Shown here: positions 45,557 through 55,281 of the stretch, one piece after another
Position numbering within the stretch: the stretch's first letter is position 1
How the letters are laid out: every line of letters starts with the position of its first letter
Origin: Methanomicrobium mobile BP
Lineage (GTDB): Archaea > Halobacteriota > Methanomicrobia > Methanomicrobiales > Methanomicrobiaceae
DNA length: 64,000 bases
Assembly: GCF_000711215.1 (NCBI RefSeq)
Contig: NZ_JOMF01000006.1
Location: 1 to 64,000, forward strand
Direction of reading: 5' to 3'
Notes under the pieces: model-generated
Seen by the model: the letters and a program-made list of their open reading frames with translations, nothing else
Told to the model about the DNA's origin: nothing
The model's database searches: none
Program-made: the position numbers and the translations under genes

Positions 45557-46687
45557 ATGAATATTATAACAATATATAAACAGGATTTGTCATCTGAATT
45601 GGAGAATAAGATTGCTTCTTTTCTATCTGAATATTTCCATTCTGAAATAAATGAAATATGGAAGTTAAGATTCAATCTAATCTGGCATTCTAATCCATAT
45701 CTTACAGATGATGTCCCAGCAGGCTGGATCCTAAAAAACGATGACGATGAAATATGTGGATTTCTGGGTAACGTCCCTGTAGAATTCCAATATGAAAATA
45801 TTGTTTTAAATGCATCCGGAGCAGATTCGTTGTATGTATCCAAAAAATATGCAGGTATTGAGGGTGCACGATTGTGCATATCATTCATAAAACAAAAAAC
45901 TGACATCCTCATTGATAGCACTCCCAATGAGACTGCGGAAAAGATATTTGAGAAACTAAAATTTAACAAAATTCGTGTTGAGTACATTACAAGTTATATC
46001 ATTGTTATAGCCCCATTTTCATTATTAAAGTATCTATATAATAAGTATCATTCGAACAATGTCCATGAATCAAATCTGTTTCATTCAAAAAAATTAAAAT
46101 ACTTTGAAAATAATGGGCAACCGGTCTCTCAAAGTAGGTTTGATATACAAAATTTAGACTTTTTCACAAGTCATGGATACAGCTTGAAACGTATCTCGTC
46201 AGTTTCCGAATTCATGAACTGTATTAATAGTCACACCGTTGACAAACGTATATTATTATCCCGAAAAATTGAATCATTAAACTGGATTTTATTTTCACAA
46301 GAAGTTCAAAGCTTGTTGCACAGGTCTGTAATTTCGATATGGGATCAGGCAGAGAATTATATCGGGTATTGTGTATTCGACATTAAAGAAGAGAGTCGTT
46401 CTCAAAGATATCTGTTGGTGAGACAAATTGATTTGATAGTCTCTGATGTAAATATACTAAAAGCCCTAAAGAAATATTTAAAAGTTGTAGCTAAACGAAA
46501 CGGTTGTTTCATGATACAAATCAGATTAATAATGCCTGATGTAAATTTGGATCTTATGCTTCGAAAAGTTATTCGTCTGAAAAAAGAAGGCAAAAATAAT
46601 TATCTTGTAAAACTGCCAAATGACAGAGATTTCTCGCTTGATGAATTTTATGCCTCTGCATTGGATCCAGATCTCGGATTTGTATAA
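45557..46687 (+). CDS. GNAT-fold acyltransferase, probable partner of the carrier protein
   Basis: 376 aa. The N-terminal half has GNAT-like features (IWKLRFNLIWHSNPYLTDD, DEICGFLGNVPVEF, LYVSKKYAGIEGARLCISF). The C-terminal half (RKIESLNWILFSQEVQSLLH, YIGYCVFDIKEESRSQRYLL) looks like a second, related domain, so it may be a double-GNAT protein. Substrate is not readable. The ATG at 45557 is chosen over an upstream TTG. A 260-bp AT-rich gap follows the carrier gene, but order and strand suggest a link. An aminoacyl transfer to a sugar amine is the working idea; O-acyl transfer is the alternative. Confidence 0.62.
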   Translation: MNIITIYKQDLSSELENKIASFLSEYFHSEINEIWKLRFNLIWHSNPYLTDDVPAGWILKNDDDEICGFLGNVPVEFQYENIVLNASGADSLYVSKKYAGIEGARLCISFIKQKTDILIDSTPNETAEKIFEKLKFNKIRVEYITSYIIVIAPFSLLKYLYNKYHSNNVHESNLFHSKKLKYFENNGQPVSQSRFDIQNLDFFTSHGYSLKRISSVSEFMNCINSHTVDKRILLSRKIESLNWILFSQEVQSLLHRSVISIWDQAENYIGYCVFDIKEESRSQRYLLVRQIDLIVSDVNILKALKKYLKVVAKRNGCFMIQIRLIMPDVNLDLMLRKVIRLKKEGKNNYLVKLPNDRDFSLDEFYASALDPDLGFV

Positions 46688-47235
46688 TACAGTCAATAAG
46701 ATATCCCCATTTCATTTGTTAACAAATTTTTATATACCCCATCCTAAATGTGATATAATATTGCAACACAAAATATCATCAATGTATACATCCATATTTT
46801 ATTAACTATGATCCTAAATTAACCTGTATTAGTTCGCAATGATGAGAAGGCTAAACTGCAAAATCTGCCGAGACGGAACGATTTTTCGGTGTTTTTAAAA
46901 ACCAAAATAACAATTGTTTATGCATCTTTTATATGAATTATTCTGGGGCAGATTTCTAAGATGAGTAAAAACTTCAGAAATCGTAAATTTTAGTGGAGTG
47001 AATACTCACTGTAGACGGCGGTTTATAAAATTAGATCGGTGTAAAGAGAACCTTATAGTTCAGTCAATACATAATGTTTTTAGGTCAAGACAAAGTGCAT
47101 TAATTATAGTTTGATCTAATCATGACAATATCCTTAAGAGCACATATTCATATGGCTGAGAGTTGAAATCATAGTCTTATACCTTTATAGAGAGAAACAG
47201 ATGATATTTATCGCATAAAAGAAACATTAGTATTA
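46688..47235. other. 548-bp gene-less stretch
   Basis: No supported gene. A 12-bp palindrome GTTTTTAAAAAC lies near 46893-46904. A short ORF near 46840 (MMRRLNCKICRDG) has a CxxC-like pair but ends after 19 codons. It resembles the start of a zinc-ribbon transposase or helicase only loosely, so I do not call it. Confidence 0.45.
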
Positions 47236-48147
47236 ATGAACAAATGTCCGTTAGTTAGTGTAGTAATTCCTGTATATAACGGAAGTAACTACGTCAGAGA
47301 GGCTATTGACAGTGCTCTTGCGCAGACATACAAAAATATTGAAATATTAGTGATAGATGATGGATCCACGGATAATACATGGGATATCCTTCAGTCTTAC
47401 GGAGATAAAATTAGAAAATACCATAAACAAAACGGCGGGGTATCTACCGCACTGAATATGGGAATAAAAAATATGCGAGGTGAATGGTTTGCATGGCTCA
47501 GTCATGATGATCTGTGGCTTCCGGAAAACATCGAAAAAAAGATCGAATTTCTCAACGCGCACCCCAATTATAGGATGTGCTATGGCGAAATAGATCATAT
47601 TAACTCAGAACATAAAATTTTGAAGATATACAATACCACAGGTAGATGGTATCCAAAAGGAAAAATGCTACGACAAATGCTCAGAAGTGGATATATTGTA
47701 GATGGGTTAACCACAATAATCAACAAAGAATGTTTTGAGAAAATAGGAGTCTTTAACGAGAATCTGAGGTACTGTCAAGATTATGAATTTTGGTATAGAC
47801 TTGCACAAGTATATGATCTGGGCTTTTGCAAAGGTAAATACTCACAATCAAGAGTCCATCCAGAGCAAACAGGATATATACATAACATATCATGCCATGA
47901 TGAATTTAGAAAAACCAGACTTTATTTATACAGGAAAACCAGAACAGAAGAGTTTTATCCCGAATTATTAAATCCAAATATGTCTAAAATTAAGCTAATT
48001 GTTTTACAATTTTCATCAGGGATCTATTTGAAATACCTAAAACTTTGTATACAACACAATATTCCAGAATTAAGTGAAATGCCTAAAGAAATAGCCAGAG
48101 CAATTCTCCCAAAAAAAATAAAAGCATATATCCGTAATAATTGGTAA
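47236..48147 (+). CDS. GT2-family glycosyltransferase
   Basis: 303 aa GT-A fold enzyme. The N-terminal nucleotide-sugar site is SVVIPVYNGSNYVREAIDSA with EILVIDDGSTDNTW. The DxD-like metal motif is WLSHDDLWLPEN, and the acceptor-side FNENLRYCQDYEFWYRLAQV includes the ED-type base. No transmembrane helix is evident. Donor unknown; possibly one of the HexNAc-type sugars made in the next genes. The gene is isolated by long AT-rich gaps on its left side. Confidence 0.9.
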   Translation: MNKCPLVSVVIPVYNGSNYVREAIDSALAQTYKNIEILVIDDGSTDNTWDILQSYGDKIRKYHKQNGGVSTALNMGIKNMRGEWFAWLSHDDLWLPENIEKKIEFLNAHPNYRMCYGEIDHINSEHKILKIYNTTGRWYPKGKMLRQMLRSGYIVDGLTTIINKECFEKIGVFNENLRYCQDYEFWYRLAQVYDLGFCKGKYSQSRVHPEQTGYIHNISCHDEFRKTRLYLYRKTRTEEFYPELLNPNMSKIKLIVLQFSSGIYLKYLKLCIQHNIPELSEMPKEIARAILPKKIKAYIRNNW

Positions 48148-48285
48148 TGACAACAGATCTATGTGATATGTAGCTATAAAGCAAACCTAATCATATGATG
48201 AAAATGTATAATAGGAATATATACTTACGAAAAATATCGATGAAGATATTATAACTTAAAATTCAATATTATAATGGGAGCCTGT

Positions 48286-49341
48286 ATGAGCAATAATAAC
48301 GGAAACAGAAGTTACAAAGAAGCACTTGCAAATAAAACAATACTTGTAACCGGAGGAACGGGTTCTTTTGGTCATAATGTCGTTGAAAAGATACTGCAAA
48401 CCGCAAATCCAAAAGAAATAATCATATTCAGTCGGGATGAAAAAAAGCAATTTGATATGAGGAATGAGTTTCAAAACGATAAACTCACTTTCCTCATAGG
48501 TGATGTCCGTGACAAAGACTCGGTTTCAAAAGTCATGAGACGTGACATTGATTACGTATTTCATGCGGCGGCACTTAAACAGGTCCCTTCATGTGAATTT
48601 TTCCCACTTGAAGCGGCAAAAACAAATATCATCGGATCGTCCAACGTGCTTGATGCGGCAGAAGAAGCAAACGTTGAAAAGATGGTTATTCTAAGTACCG
48701 ACAAAGCGGTATATCCCATAAATGCAATGGGAATTTCCAAAGCAATGATGGAAAAACTCATGCTAGCCAAAGCAAGATCTCACACATCAGACACAATATT
48801 CTGCGGAGTCCGTTACGGCAATGTCATGTATTCCCGCGGATCTGTTTTCCCGCTCTTTCTGGAACAGATGCAAAGAGGCTTGCCGATTACCGTTACCGAA
48901 CCCAATATGACGCGTTTCCTGCTCCCTCTTCCGGTTGCAATAGACCTGGTCCTTTTTGCCATGGCTAACGGTGAAAACGGAGATATTCACGTAAGAAAAT
49001 CACCCGCAGCAACCGTTCAGCATATGGCTGAAGCAATGCGTGACTTATTTAAGCCGAATGCCGAGATTAAATCAATCGGTATTCGTGAGGGGGAGAAGAT
49101 GCATGAGACACTAGTCACCCGTGAAGAACTGATGAAAGCTGTTGAATACGATGATTATTTTAGGATCAGAAGTTTAGAGAGAATCGATTATGACAAATAT
49201 TTCTCTGCAGGTCAGGCCGTTCCAGTGCCTAAAGAAGATTACAATTCATTCAACACTCGCAGATTAAGCTTAGATGAGACTAAAGAACTCCTGTTATCAC
49301 TTCGTGAAATAAAGGAAGCACTTAAACATCCAATTGTATGA
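48286..49341 (+). CDS. capE: UDP-GlcNAc 4,6-dehydratase/5-epimerase, first UDP-FucNAc enzyme
   Basis: 351 aa SDR. NAD site KTILVTGGTGSFGHNVVEKI; DYVFHAAALKQVPSCEFFPL; active-site stretch VILSTDKAVYPINAMGISKA; VRYGNVMYSRGSVFPLF. It converts UDP-GlcNAc by dehydration and 5-epimerisation toward UDP-L-FucNAc (CapE/FnlA/WbjB). The ATG at 48286 follows GGGAG; an ATG four codons upstream is possible. It overlaps the CapF gene by four bases and is followed by the CapG-like epimerase, so the pathway is complete in gene order E-F-G. Confidence 0.92.
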   Translation: MSNNNGNRSYKEALANKTILVTGGTGSFGHNVVEKILQTANPKEIIIFSRDEKKQFDMRNEFQNDKLTFLIGDVRDKDSVSKVMRRDIDYVFHAAALKQVPSCEFFPLEAAKTNIIGSSNVLDAAEEANVEKMVILSTDKAVYPINAMGISKAMMEKLMLAKARSHTSDTIFCGVRYGNVMYSRGSVFPLFLEQMQRGLPITVTEPNMTRFLLPLPVAIDLVLFAMANGENGDIHVRKSPAATVQHMAEAMRDLFKPNAEIKSIGIREGEKMHETLVTREELMKAVEYDDYFRIRSLERIDYDKYFSAGQAVPVPKEDYNSFNTRRLSLDETKELLLSLREIKEALKHPIV

Positions 49342-50447
49342 AACTGCGCATAGGTATCACGGGACAGAACGGATTCATAGGATATCATGTTCTTCAACAT
49401 TTGAGGCTTCAACCGGAGTTATACGAGATTATTCCTTTTGAAAAGGAATTTTTCAACACACCTCAAAAACTTACAGACTTTGTAAGTAAATGTGATGTAA
49501 TTATCCATCTGGCTGCAATGAATAGAGGGGATGAACAAGAGATCTATGATACAAATATCTCGCTGGTCAAAAAACTGATTTCCGCAATGGATGATGCGGG
49601 TGTAACTCCGCACATCTTATTTTCTTCATCTACTCAAGAAAATAAAGGCAACCCATACGGAAACTCCAAAAAAATAGGTGCTGAACTGTTTTCACAATGG
49701 TCGCAAAGCAATAATTCCGTATTTACTCACTACGTAATTCCCAATGTATTCGGTCCGTTCAGCAGACCATATTACAATACAGTTGTTGCAACATTCTGTT
49801 ATCAGTTAACGCATGGTGAAAAACCCGTTATTATAACAAATACTGAAATGAATCTCATATATGTCGGAGATTTAGTCAGTGATTTTTTTGCACACATTAA
49901 CGATACAAAATCATCGGTTGTTTCACCAAAACCGGTTACATCAATTAATGTCAGTGGTCTTCTGTATAAATTAGAACTATTCAAAGAATGGTATTTTGAC
50001 AAAGGCATGATTCCTAATCTTCAGAATTCTTTTGAGGTTAATCTCTTTAACACATTCAGATCTTTTGCAAATGATATTATGCCCATTTATCCCGATCTTC
50101 ATTCAGACCCAAGAGGAACATTTGTCGAGGTCATAAAAGAGAGGACCGGTGGTCAGACTTCATTTTCAACAACGTTACCGTCAATAACCCGCGGAAATCA
50201 CTTTCACATGCGCAAAATAGAAAGGTTTTGCGTTGTTAAAGGAAAAGCACTTATTCAAACACGAAAAATTGGAACAGATCATGTTAATGAATACATGGTA
50301 AGTGGCAATAAACCGGCGTTTATTGACATGCCAATTTTTTATGCGCATAACATTAAAAATATTGGAGAAGAAGAACTGCTTACAATATTTTGGACTAATG
50401 AAATATTTGACCCCAATGATCCGGACACATTTTATGAGGAAGTGTAA
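49338..50447 (+). CDS. capF: CapF-like bifunctional 3-epimerase/4-reductase
   Basis: 369 aa, the length of known CapF/FnlB. The N-terminal SDR has RIGITGQNGFIGYHVLQHL, FSSSTQENKGNPYGNSKK (YxxxK) and YVIPNVFGPF. The C-terminal cupin (about residues 245-369) has DPRGTFVEVIKERTGGQTSF and the His metal site GNHFHMRKIERFCVVKG. The cupin epimerises C3 and the SDR reduces the 4-keto group with NADPH. Start and stop overlap the neighbours (ATGA and TAATG), so the trio is tightly coupled. Confidence 0.93.
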   Translation: MKLRIGITGQNGFIGYHVLQHLRLQPELYEIIPFEKEFFNTPQKLTDFVSKCDVIIHLAAMNRGDEQEIYDTNISLVKKLISAMDDAGVTPHILFSSSTQENKGNPYGNSKKIGAELFSQWSQSNNSVFTHYVIPNVFGPFSRPYYNTVVATFCYQLTHGEKPVIITNTEMNLIYVGDLVSDFFAHINDTKSSVVSPKPVTSINVSGLLYKLELFKEWYFDKGMIPNLQNSFEVNLFNTFRSFANDIMPIYPDLHSDPRGTFVEVIKERTGGQTSFSTTLPSITRGNHFHMRKIERFCVVKGKALIQTRKIGTDHVNEYMVSGNKPAFIDMPIFYAHNIKNIGEEELLTIFWTNEIFDPNDPDTFYEEV

Positions 50448-51574
50448 TGACTGAACTGAAAGTAATGACAATTGTGGGCACCCGTCCTGAGATTATACGC
50501 CTTGCATGTGTAATGCAGGAATTAGACAAATACGTAACTCAAGTCATTGTTCACACGGGTCAGAACTATGATTATGAACTGAATGAAATATTCTTTAAGG
50601 AACTTGGACTTCGAAAGCCGGATTATTTTATGAATGTGGACACTTCAAGTCTTGGAAATGTCCTAGGCGGTGTTCTCATCAAAGCTGAGGAGATCATTCG
50701 TGCCGAGTGTCCGGATGCGGTATTAATTCTTGGTGATACCAACAGCAGCATAGCCGGAATTATTGCAAAACGGCTGAAAGTACCAATCTTCCATATGGAA
50801 GCAGGAAACAGATGCTTTGATCTGAATGTTCCCGAAGAAATCAACCGCAGAATAATAGACCATATTGCCGATTTCAATCTGGTATACACGGAACATGCAC
50901 GAAGACATCTTTTGTCTGAAGGACTGCCTCACAGAAGAATATACCTTACAGGTTCTCCTATGTACGAGGTTCTGCACAAATATGAAGATAAAATTACATC
51001 TTCCAAAATCTTAAAAGAATTGCACCTTAAAGATCGGGAATATTTTGTTGTAAGTGCACATCGCGAAGAAAATGTAGATAATCCGGAACATTTGAAAAGT
51101 ATTTTGAGTGTTCTTAACGAACTTGCCGAAAAGTATGATGCGCCCGTTATTGTATCCACACACCCCAGAACACGCAAACGTCTGGAGTCTGCTTCAGATA
51201 TTACAATAGATTCGCGGGTCAAATTCCTTAAACCCTTCGGATTCTTTGATTATGTACACCTTGAGATGCATGCGCTTTGTACCCTTTCAGATTCAGGAAC
51301 CATATCCGAAGAATCAGCCATAATGAAATTCCCGGCAGTTACAATAAGAGAAGCTATTGAAAGACCGGAAGCTCTTGATGCGGGATCTATAATCATGACA
51401 GGACTTGACAAGGATGTCATTATGGCGGCGGTTGCCTTGGCTATAGATAAACGTTCTGAAGACGTTAGCAGGGCTGTTCCGGATGAGTATGCGGTAGCCA
51501 ATGTTTCGGAGAGAGTTGTTAAATTGATTCTGGGTACAAGTAAATTGAGCAATAAGTGGTGGGGGATAGAGTAA
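50447..51574 (+). CDS. capG: CapG/WecB-like UDP-N-acetyl sugar 2-epimerase
   Basis: 375 aa GT-B-like epimerase. Motifs: MTIVGTRPEIIRLACVMQEL, VIVHTGQNYDYELN, ILGDTNSSIAGIIAKRL, HMEAGNRCFDLNVPEEINRR, SAHREENVDNPEHL and DSGTISEESAIMKFP. In this context it makes UDP-L-FucNAc by 2-epimerisation of UDP-N-acetyl-pneumosamine. Other WecB-like uses, such as making UDP-ManNAc, cannot be excluded and could also serve the uronate pathway downstream. Confidence 0.92.
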   Translation: MTELKVMTIVGTRPEIIRLACVMQELDKYVTQVIVHTGQNYDYELNEIFFKELGLRKPDYFMNVDTSSLGNVLGGVLIKAEEIIRAECPDAVLILGDTNSSIAGIIAKRLKVPIFHMEAGNRCFDLNVPEEINRRIIDHIADFNLVYTEHARRHLLSEGLPHRRIYLTGSPMYEVLHKYEDKITSSKILKELHLKDREYFVVSAHREENVDNPEHLKSILSVLNELAEKYDAPVIVSTHPRTRKRLESASDITIDSRVKFLKPFGFFDYVHLEMHALCTLSDSGTISEESAIMKFPAVTIREAIERPEALDAGSIIMTGLDKDVIMAAVALAIDKRSEDVSRAVPDEYAVANVSERVVKLILGTSKLSNKWWGIE

Positions 51575-51575
51575 A

Positions 51576-52754
51576 TTGGCAATACACAGTTACAAGAAAG
51601 ATAACTTAGATAAACAAAAAATATTATTTATTACACATGCATCGTCAAACCTAAATTATGGTGCCGCAAGAAGTCTGGGAATGCTACTAAGAGAAATATC
51701 ATACCCTTTTGATATTATGTTCCCTATTATACCATTTAATCGTAATTTCATAAAGAGATCAAATCTAAAAGAATATTGTGGAAATTCTGTGTATCATATC
51801 TACTTTAACCTGTTTTTACCATTCAATTACAGTGCTATATATGGGGAGAAATATCATAGCTCGTCTAAACAAACCAATCTGCTAAAAGAATGCATCAAAG
51901 AATGTGCTTATGCCCTGTCTAAATTATGCTTAAAAATAGTCCTACGAATCGGGAAATACAAATTTATTCACCTAAACTCATTGGGATACTGTGATCTGAT
52001 TGACAAAAAACAAAATTACGTGATACATGTTCGGGAAGTCTTCAGAGGTTCTGAAAGTGAGTTTGAAAATGTTTCCAAGCACTTGTCACTAGCAAAATTA
52101 GTTATATTCATAGATAATTCAACATATTTACCGTTTAAAGAAATAGCTCTGAATTCAATTATTTTGGAAAATCCTTTTGATATGCGACATGTTGAAGAGA
52201 TAAATTCAGAAGATGTTTTCTCAAAGTATAATATAGATCACAATAAAATCATAATATCTATTCTGGGTGTAATTGATTCAATAAAAGGTGTTGATTTTGT
52301 TATTAATGCGTATAATCAAGCAAATAATGATGAGATAATATTGTTCATTGTTGGCAGATTCGAACACAAAAGTTACTATAAGGAGTGTATAAATATTGCA
52401 AAAAATAACTCAAATATCATATTTACAGGAGATCTCGAGAACCCGAGTGAAATATTCAAGATTAGCGATTATATTATTCGAGGAGAAGACAAATTTTGTC
52501 TGGGGAGAACGGTAAATGAAGGGCTATACGCAGGATGCCACGTAATTATACCATATTCTCCCAATAGTGAAGTCAATTTAGACATCATTGACAAAAAATA
52601 TCATGATAATATCCAATTATATGTTGCCAGAGATATCAATTCGTTAGTAAGCATCTTAAATAAATGTAAAAAATTAAATCCTAATTCAAGAGAATATGCA
52701 TCAAATCTTGAGGAATATGTGGATAAATTTAAAGCAGCAACAGAACTAATGTGA
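51576..52754 (+). CDS. GT4-like glycosyltransferase after the FucNAc genes
   Basis: 392 aa GT-B enzyme. N-terminal KILFITHASSNLNYGAARSL; C-terminal ISILGVIDSIKGVDFVINAY, IIFTGDLENPSEIFKISDYI and FCLGRTVNEGLYAGCHVIIP. The last has the Glu pattern of GT4 donor sites (E in VNEGLYAG). A TTG start is used, one base after the CapG stop; no ATG occurs in the first 28 codons, and GGGGGATAG precedes it. Position suggests it transfers L-FucNAc, by analogy with capsule loci. Confidence 0.8.
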   Translation: MAIHSYKKDNLDKQKILFITHASSNLNYGAARSLGMLLREISYPFDIMFPIIPFNRNFIKRSNLKEYCGNSVYHIYFNLFLPFNYSAIYGEKYHSSSKQTNLLKECIKECAYALSKLCLKIVLRIGKYKFIHLNSLGYCDLIDKKQNYVIHVREVFRGSESEFENVSKHLSLAKLVIFIDNSTYLPFKEIALNSIILENPFDMRHVEEINSEDVFSKYNIDHNKIIISILGVIDSIKGVDFVINAYNQANNDEIILFIVGRFEHKSYYKECINIAKNNSNIIFTGDLENPSEIFKISDYIIRGEDKFCLGRTVNEGLYAGCHVIIPYSPNSEVNLDIIDKKYHDNIQLYVARDINSLVSILNKCKKLNPNSREYASNLEEYVDKFKAATELM

Positions 52755-53096
52755 GAGTTAATTACTGAATCAAGTTACTAAATATAATATACATGATCTT
52801 TTTTTAGGGCAATAATTTCAAAGTATTAATTGTATAGATAGGATACAACATTCATTGAACAAGAATTTCGCTGGATGATATCCACTATTGAAGAAATCTG
52901 AAAACTAAAAAAATAACACACGTTGATTATTTCATTTTTGAGTCTTTTTTTTTGTATATATGTTTAGAATATTCACCCTATAACAAAACTAGCACATGAA
53001 TTGATAGATAAAAATTGTATACATTCCAATAGATATAGAACACATGTGAATCAGAATCACAACACTCATTCATGATTAAAAATAAGATAATATCTA
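52755..53096. other. AT-rich gap, likely promoter of the uronate genes
   Basis: No gene seen. Several AT-rich TATA-like stretches occur (for example TTTTTTTTTGTATATATG near 52945-52962), with AAGATAATATC about 15 nt before the aminotransferase ATG. No clear palindrome. Confidence 0.4.
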
Positions 53097-54182
53097 ATGA
53101 TACCTATAGCAAAACCTTATGCATCAGAAGAGGAAGCAACACATGTACGTGAAGTTATTCTTTCAGGAATGATGGCAGCAGGAGATATCGTTCACGAGTT
53201 TGAGCAAAAATTTGTGGATTTTTGTGGCGCTAAATACGGAGTGGCAACAACCAACGGAACTTCAGCTTTACATGCGGCGGTTCTTGCTTCCGGAATATCG
53301 AAGGGCGATGAAGTAATCGTTCCCGCATTCACATTTTATGCATCCGCCAGTTGTGTTTCAATGTGTGGCGCAACACCCGTCTTTGCAGATATTTTACCAG
53401 ATACATACAATCTAGATCCTAAATCGGTTGAAAATAAAATAACAGATAAAACTAAAGCAATTATTGGAGTGCACTTATTTGGACAATGTTGCAACGTTAC
53501 AGAACTCTCGCGTATTGCCAAAAATAACGACATAACATTTATAGAAGACGCGGCACAGGCTCACGGTGCCGAATGGAAAGGTGTACGTTCCGGGTGCCTC
53601 GGTGACATGGCAACATTCTCTTTTTACCCCACTAAAAACATGACAACAGGTGAGGGAGGGATGATTGTGACAAATGATTATAGCAAATCAGAACTTGCGC
53701 GTGTAATATGTAACCACGGTCAAACAGAAAAATATCGTCATACTATGCTTGGCTACAATTATCGCATGACAAATATCAATGCTGCAATCGGTCTGGAACA
53801 GTTAAAACGTATTGAAAAATTTACGGAAATGCGCATTAGGAACGCAAAGATTCTTTCGGAAACAATACAGACCAAAGGCATTACAGTCCCTTTTGTTTCA
53901 CCCAAGGCAAAACATGTGTATCACCAATATGTCATTCGTGTTGAAGATGACTTTCCTATGACACGTGATGAACTCATGTCCTATTTAGCATCAAAGGGTA
54001 TTGGTTCAGCAGTTCATTACCCAATACCACTTCACAAACAGCCATACTTTGCTGAGAATAATGCTAACACACAATTACCGGTATCCGAAGACTGCGCAAA
54101 ACGCGTACTCAGCATACCCGTACATCCGGCAGTTACAGAAGATGAATGTTTATACATAGCTGATACATTAAACAGTATTTGA
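53097..54182 (+). CDS. UDP-3-oxo-GlcNAcA aminotransferase (WlbE/WbpE type)
   Basis: 361 aa PLP-dependent DegT/DnrJ/EryC1 enzyme. GVATTNGTSALHAAVLASGI, IEDAAQAHGAEWKG (PLP Asp) and FYPTKNMTTGEGGMIV with the Schiff-base Lys (around residue 183). The C-terminal part has YHQYVIRVEDDFPMTRDELM and GSAVHYPIPLHKQPYF. It transfers an amino group from glutamate to C3 of the UDP-3-oxo-uronic sugar. The role is set by three neighbours: Gfo/Idh oxidase, UDP-sugar 6-dehydrogenase and hexapeptide acetyltransferase. Confidence 0.88.
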   Translation: MIPIAKPYASEEEATHVREVILSGMMAAGDIVHEFEQKFVDFCGAKYGVATTNGTSALHAAVLASGISKGDEVIVPAFTFYASASCVSMCGATPVFADILPDTYNLDPKSVENKITDKTKAIIGVHLFGQCCNVTELSRIAKNNDITFIEDAAQAHGAEWKGVRSGCLGDMATFSFYPTKNMTTGEGGMIVTNDYSKSELARVICNHGQTEKYRHTMLGYNYRMTNINAAIGLEQLKRIEKFTEMRIRNAKILSETIQTKGITVPFVSPKAKHVYHQYVIRVEDDFPMTRDELMSYLASKGIGSAVHYPIPLHKQPYFAENNANTQLPVSEDCAKRVLSIPVHPAVTEDECLYIADTLNSI

Positions 54183-54367
54183 TTTGGTGAAAAAATGACA
54201 CATCATTTTCAAAAATGCTGCATGTTATAATATTTATTTTTATGCTCGATAAGGTCTGTGCAATTTAGGATATCTCCCCATACTGAATAAAAAACACTCA
54301 CACAAAACATATTATAAATTACTGCTAAAAATTATCAGTAAATAGAGAGTTAAGGCAGTATTTTAAA

Positions 54368-55279
54368 ATGAATATTGGTGTAATAGGTACCGGAGTTATG
54401 GGACAAAACCATGCCCGTAACTACGCAGATATGAAAGGCATAGACGAGATTTATCTTTTTGACGTTTTTACCGAAACTGCCCAAAAAACAGCCGAACGTT
54501 TGAATGCGAAAACTGTACCATCAGTAGATAAACTGCTTGACAAAGTTGATGCCGTAAGCATATGTGTACCAACACAGTTTCACAAAGACACGGCATTTCA
54601 AGTATTGAATACAGGTGTAGCGGCACTCATTGAAAAACCAATATGTTCTACAGTTTCCGATGCAGAATACTTAATTGAGAATATTCCGAAAGGCATCATT
54701 ACAGGTGTTGGACATATTGAGAGATTCAACCCAATTATCAATGAGATTTCACGAATTGCCGAAAAACCACATTATGTAGCGATACATCGACATAATCCTG
54801 TTTCGGCAAGAATTACAGGAACACCTGTTGTCGAAGATCTCATGATTCATGACATCGATATTGTTCTCAACAAGTTTATCAAAGGAGATTATTCTCTAAG
54901 CGCATGCGGAACAGATGATGTAATGGGAGTTCTGATAAACAATAACAATACTCCTATTTATCTCTCTGCAAGCCGAAAAGCATCCAAAAAAATTCGATCA
55001 ATATCTGTCGAAACAGAAAATTTTACTATTGAAGGAGATTTCATGACTCAGGAAGTATACATTTATCGCAAAGCAGGAGTATACCATGCTGAGAACATGC
55101 GCTATGTGCAAGAAAATGTTGTAGAAAAAGTAATGGTTACTAAAGTAGAGCCACTCAAACTTGAACTGCAAACATTTCTGGACTGCGTCAAAAACAAGAT
55201 CCAATTCCCGATCACACTTGAACAGGCAACAGAAAACCTCAAGCTATGCGAAAAGATCCACAAAGCAGCAGGGGCATAA
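54368..55279 (+). CDS. UDP-GlcNAcA 3-dehydrogenase, Gfo/Idh/MocA (WlbA type)
   Basis: 303 aa. Rossmann site MNIGVIGTGVMGQNHARNYA; AVSICVPTQFHKDTAFQVL; EKPICSTVSDAEYL; the catalytic region GHIERFNPIINEIS; RHNPVSARITGTPVVEDLMI followed by HDIDIVL. It oxidises C3 of UDP-N-acetyl-glucosaminuronate, feeding the aminotransferase. Short for the family but complete. It ends three bases before the next start. Confidence 0.88.
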   Translation: MNIGVIGTGVMGQNHARNYADMKGIDEIYLFDVFTETAQKTAERLNAKTVPSVDKLLDKVDAVSICVPTQFHKDTAFQVLNTGVAALIEKPICSTVSDAEYLIENIPKGIITGVGHIERFNPIINEISRIAEKPHYVAIHRHNPVSARITGTPVVEDLMIHDIDIVLNKFIKGDYSLSACGTDDVMGVLINNNNTPIYLSASRKASKKIRSISVETENFTIEGDFMTQEVYIYRKAGVYHAENMRYVQENVVEKVMVTKVEPLKLELQTFLDCVKNKIQFPITLEQATENLKLCEKIHKAAGA

Positions 55280-55281
55280 AC

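Noticed and set aside
46840-46899. 19-codon ORF MMRRLNCKICRDG as a zinc-ribbon fragment
   Set aside because: Too short and only one Cys pair; no continuation in any frame.
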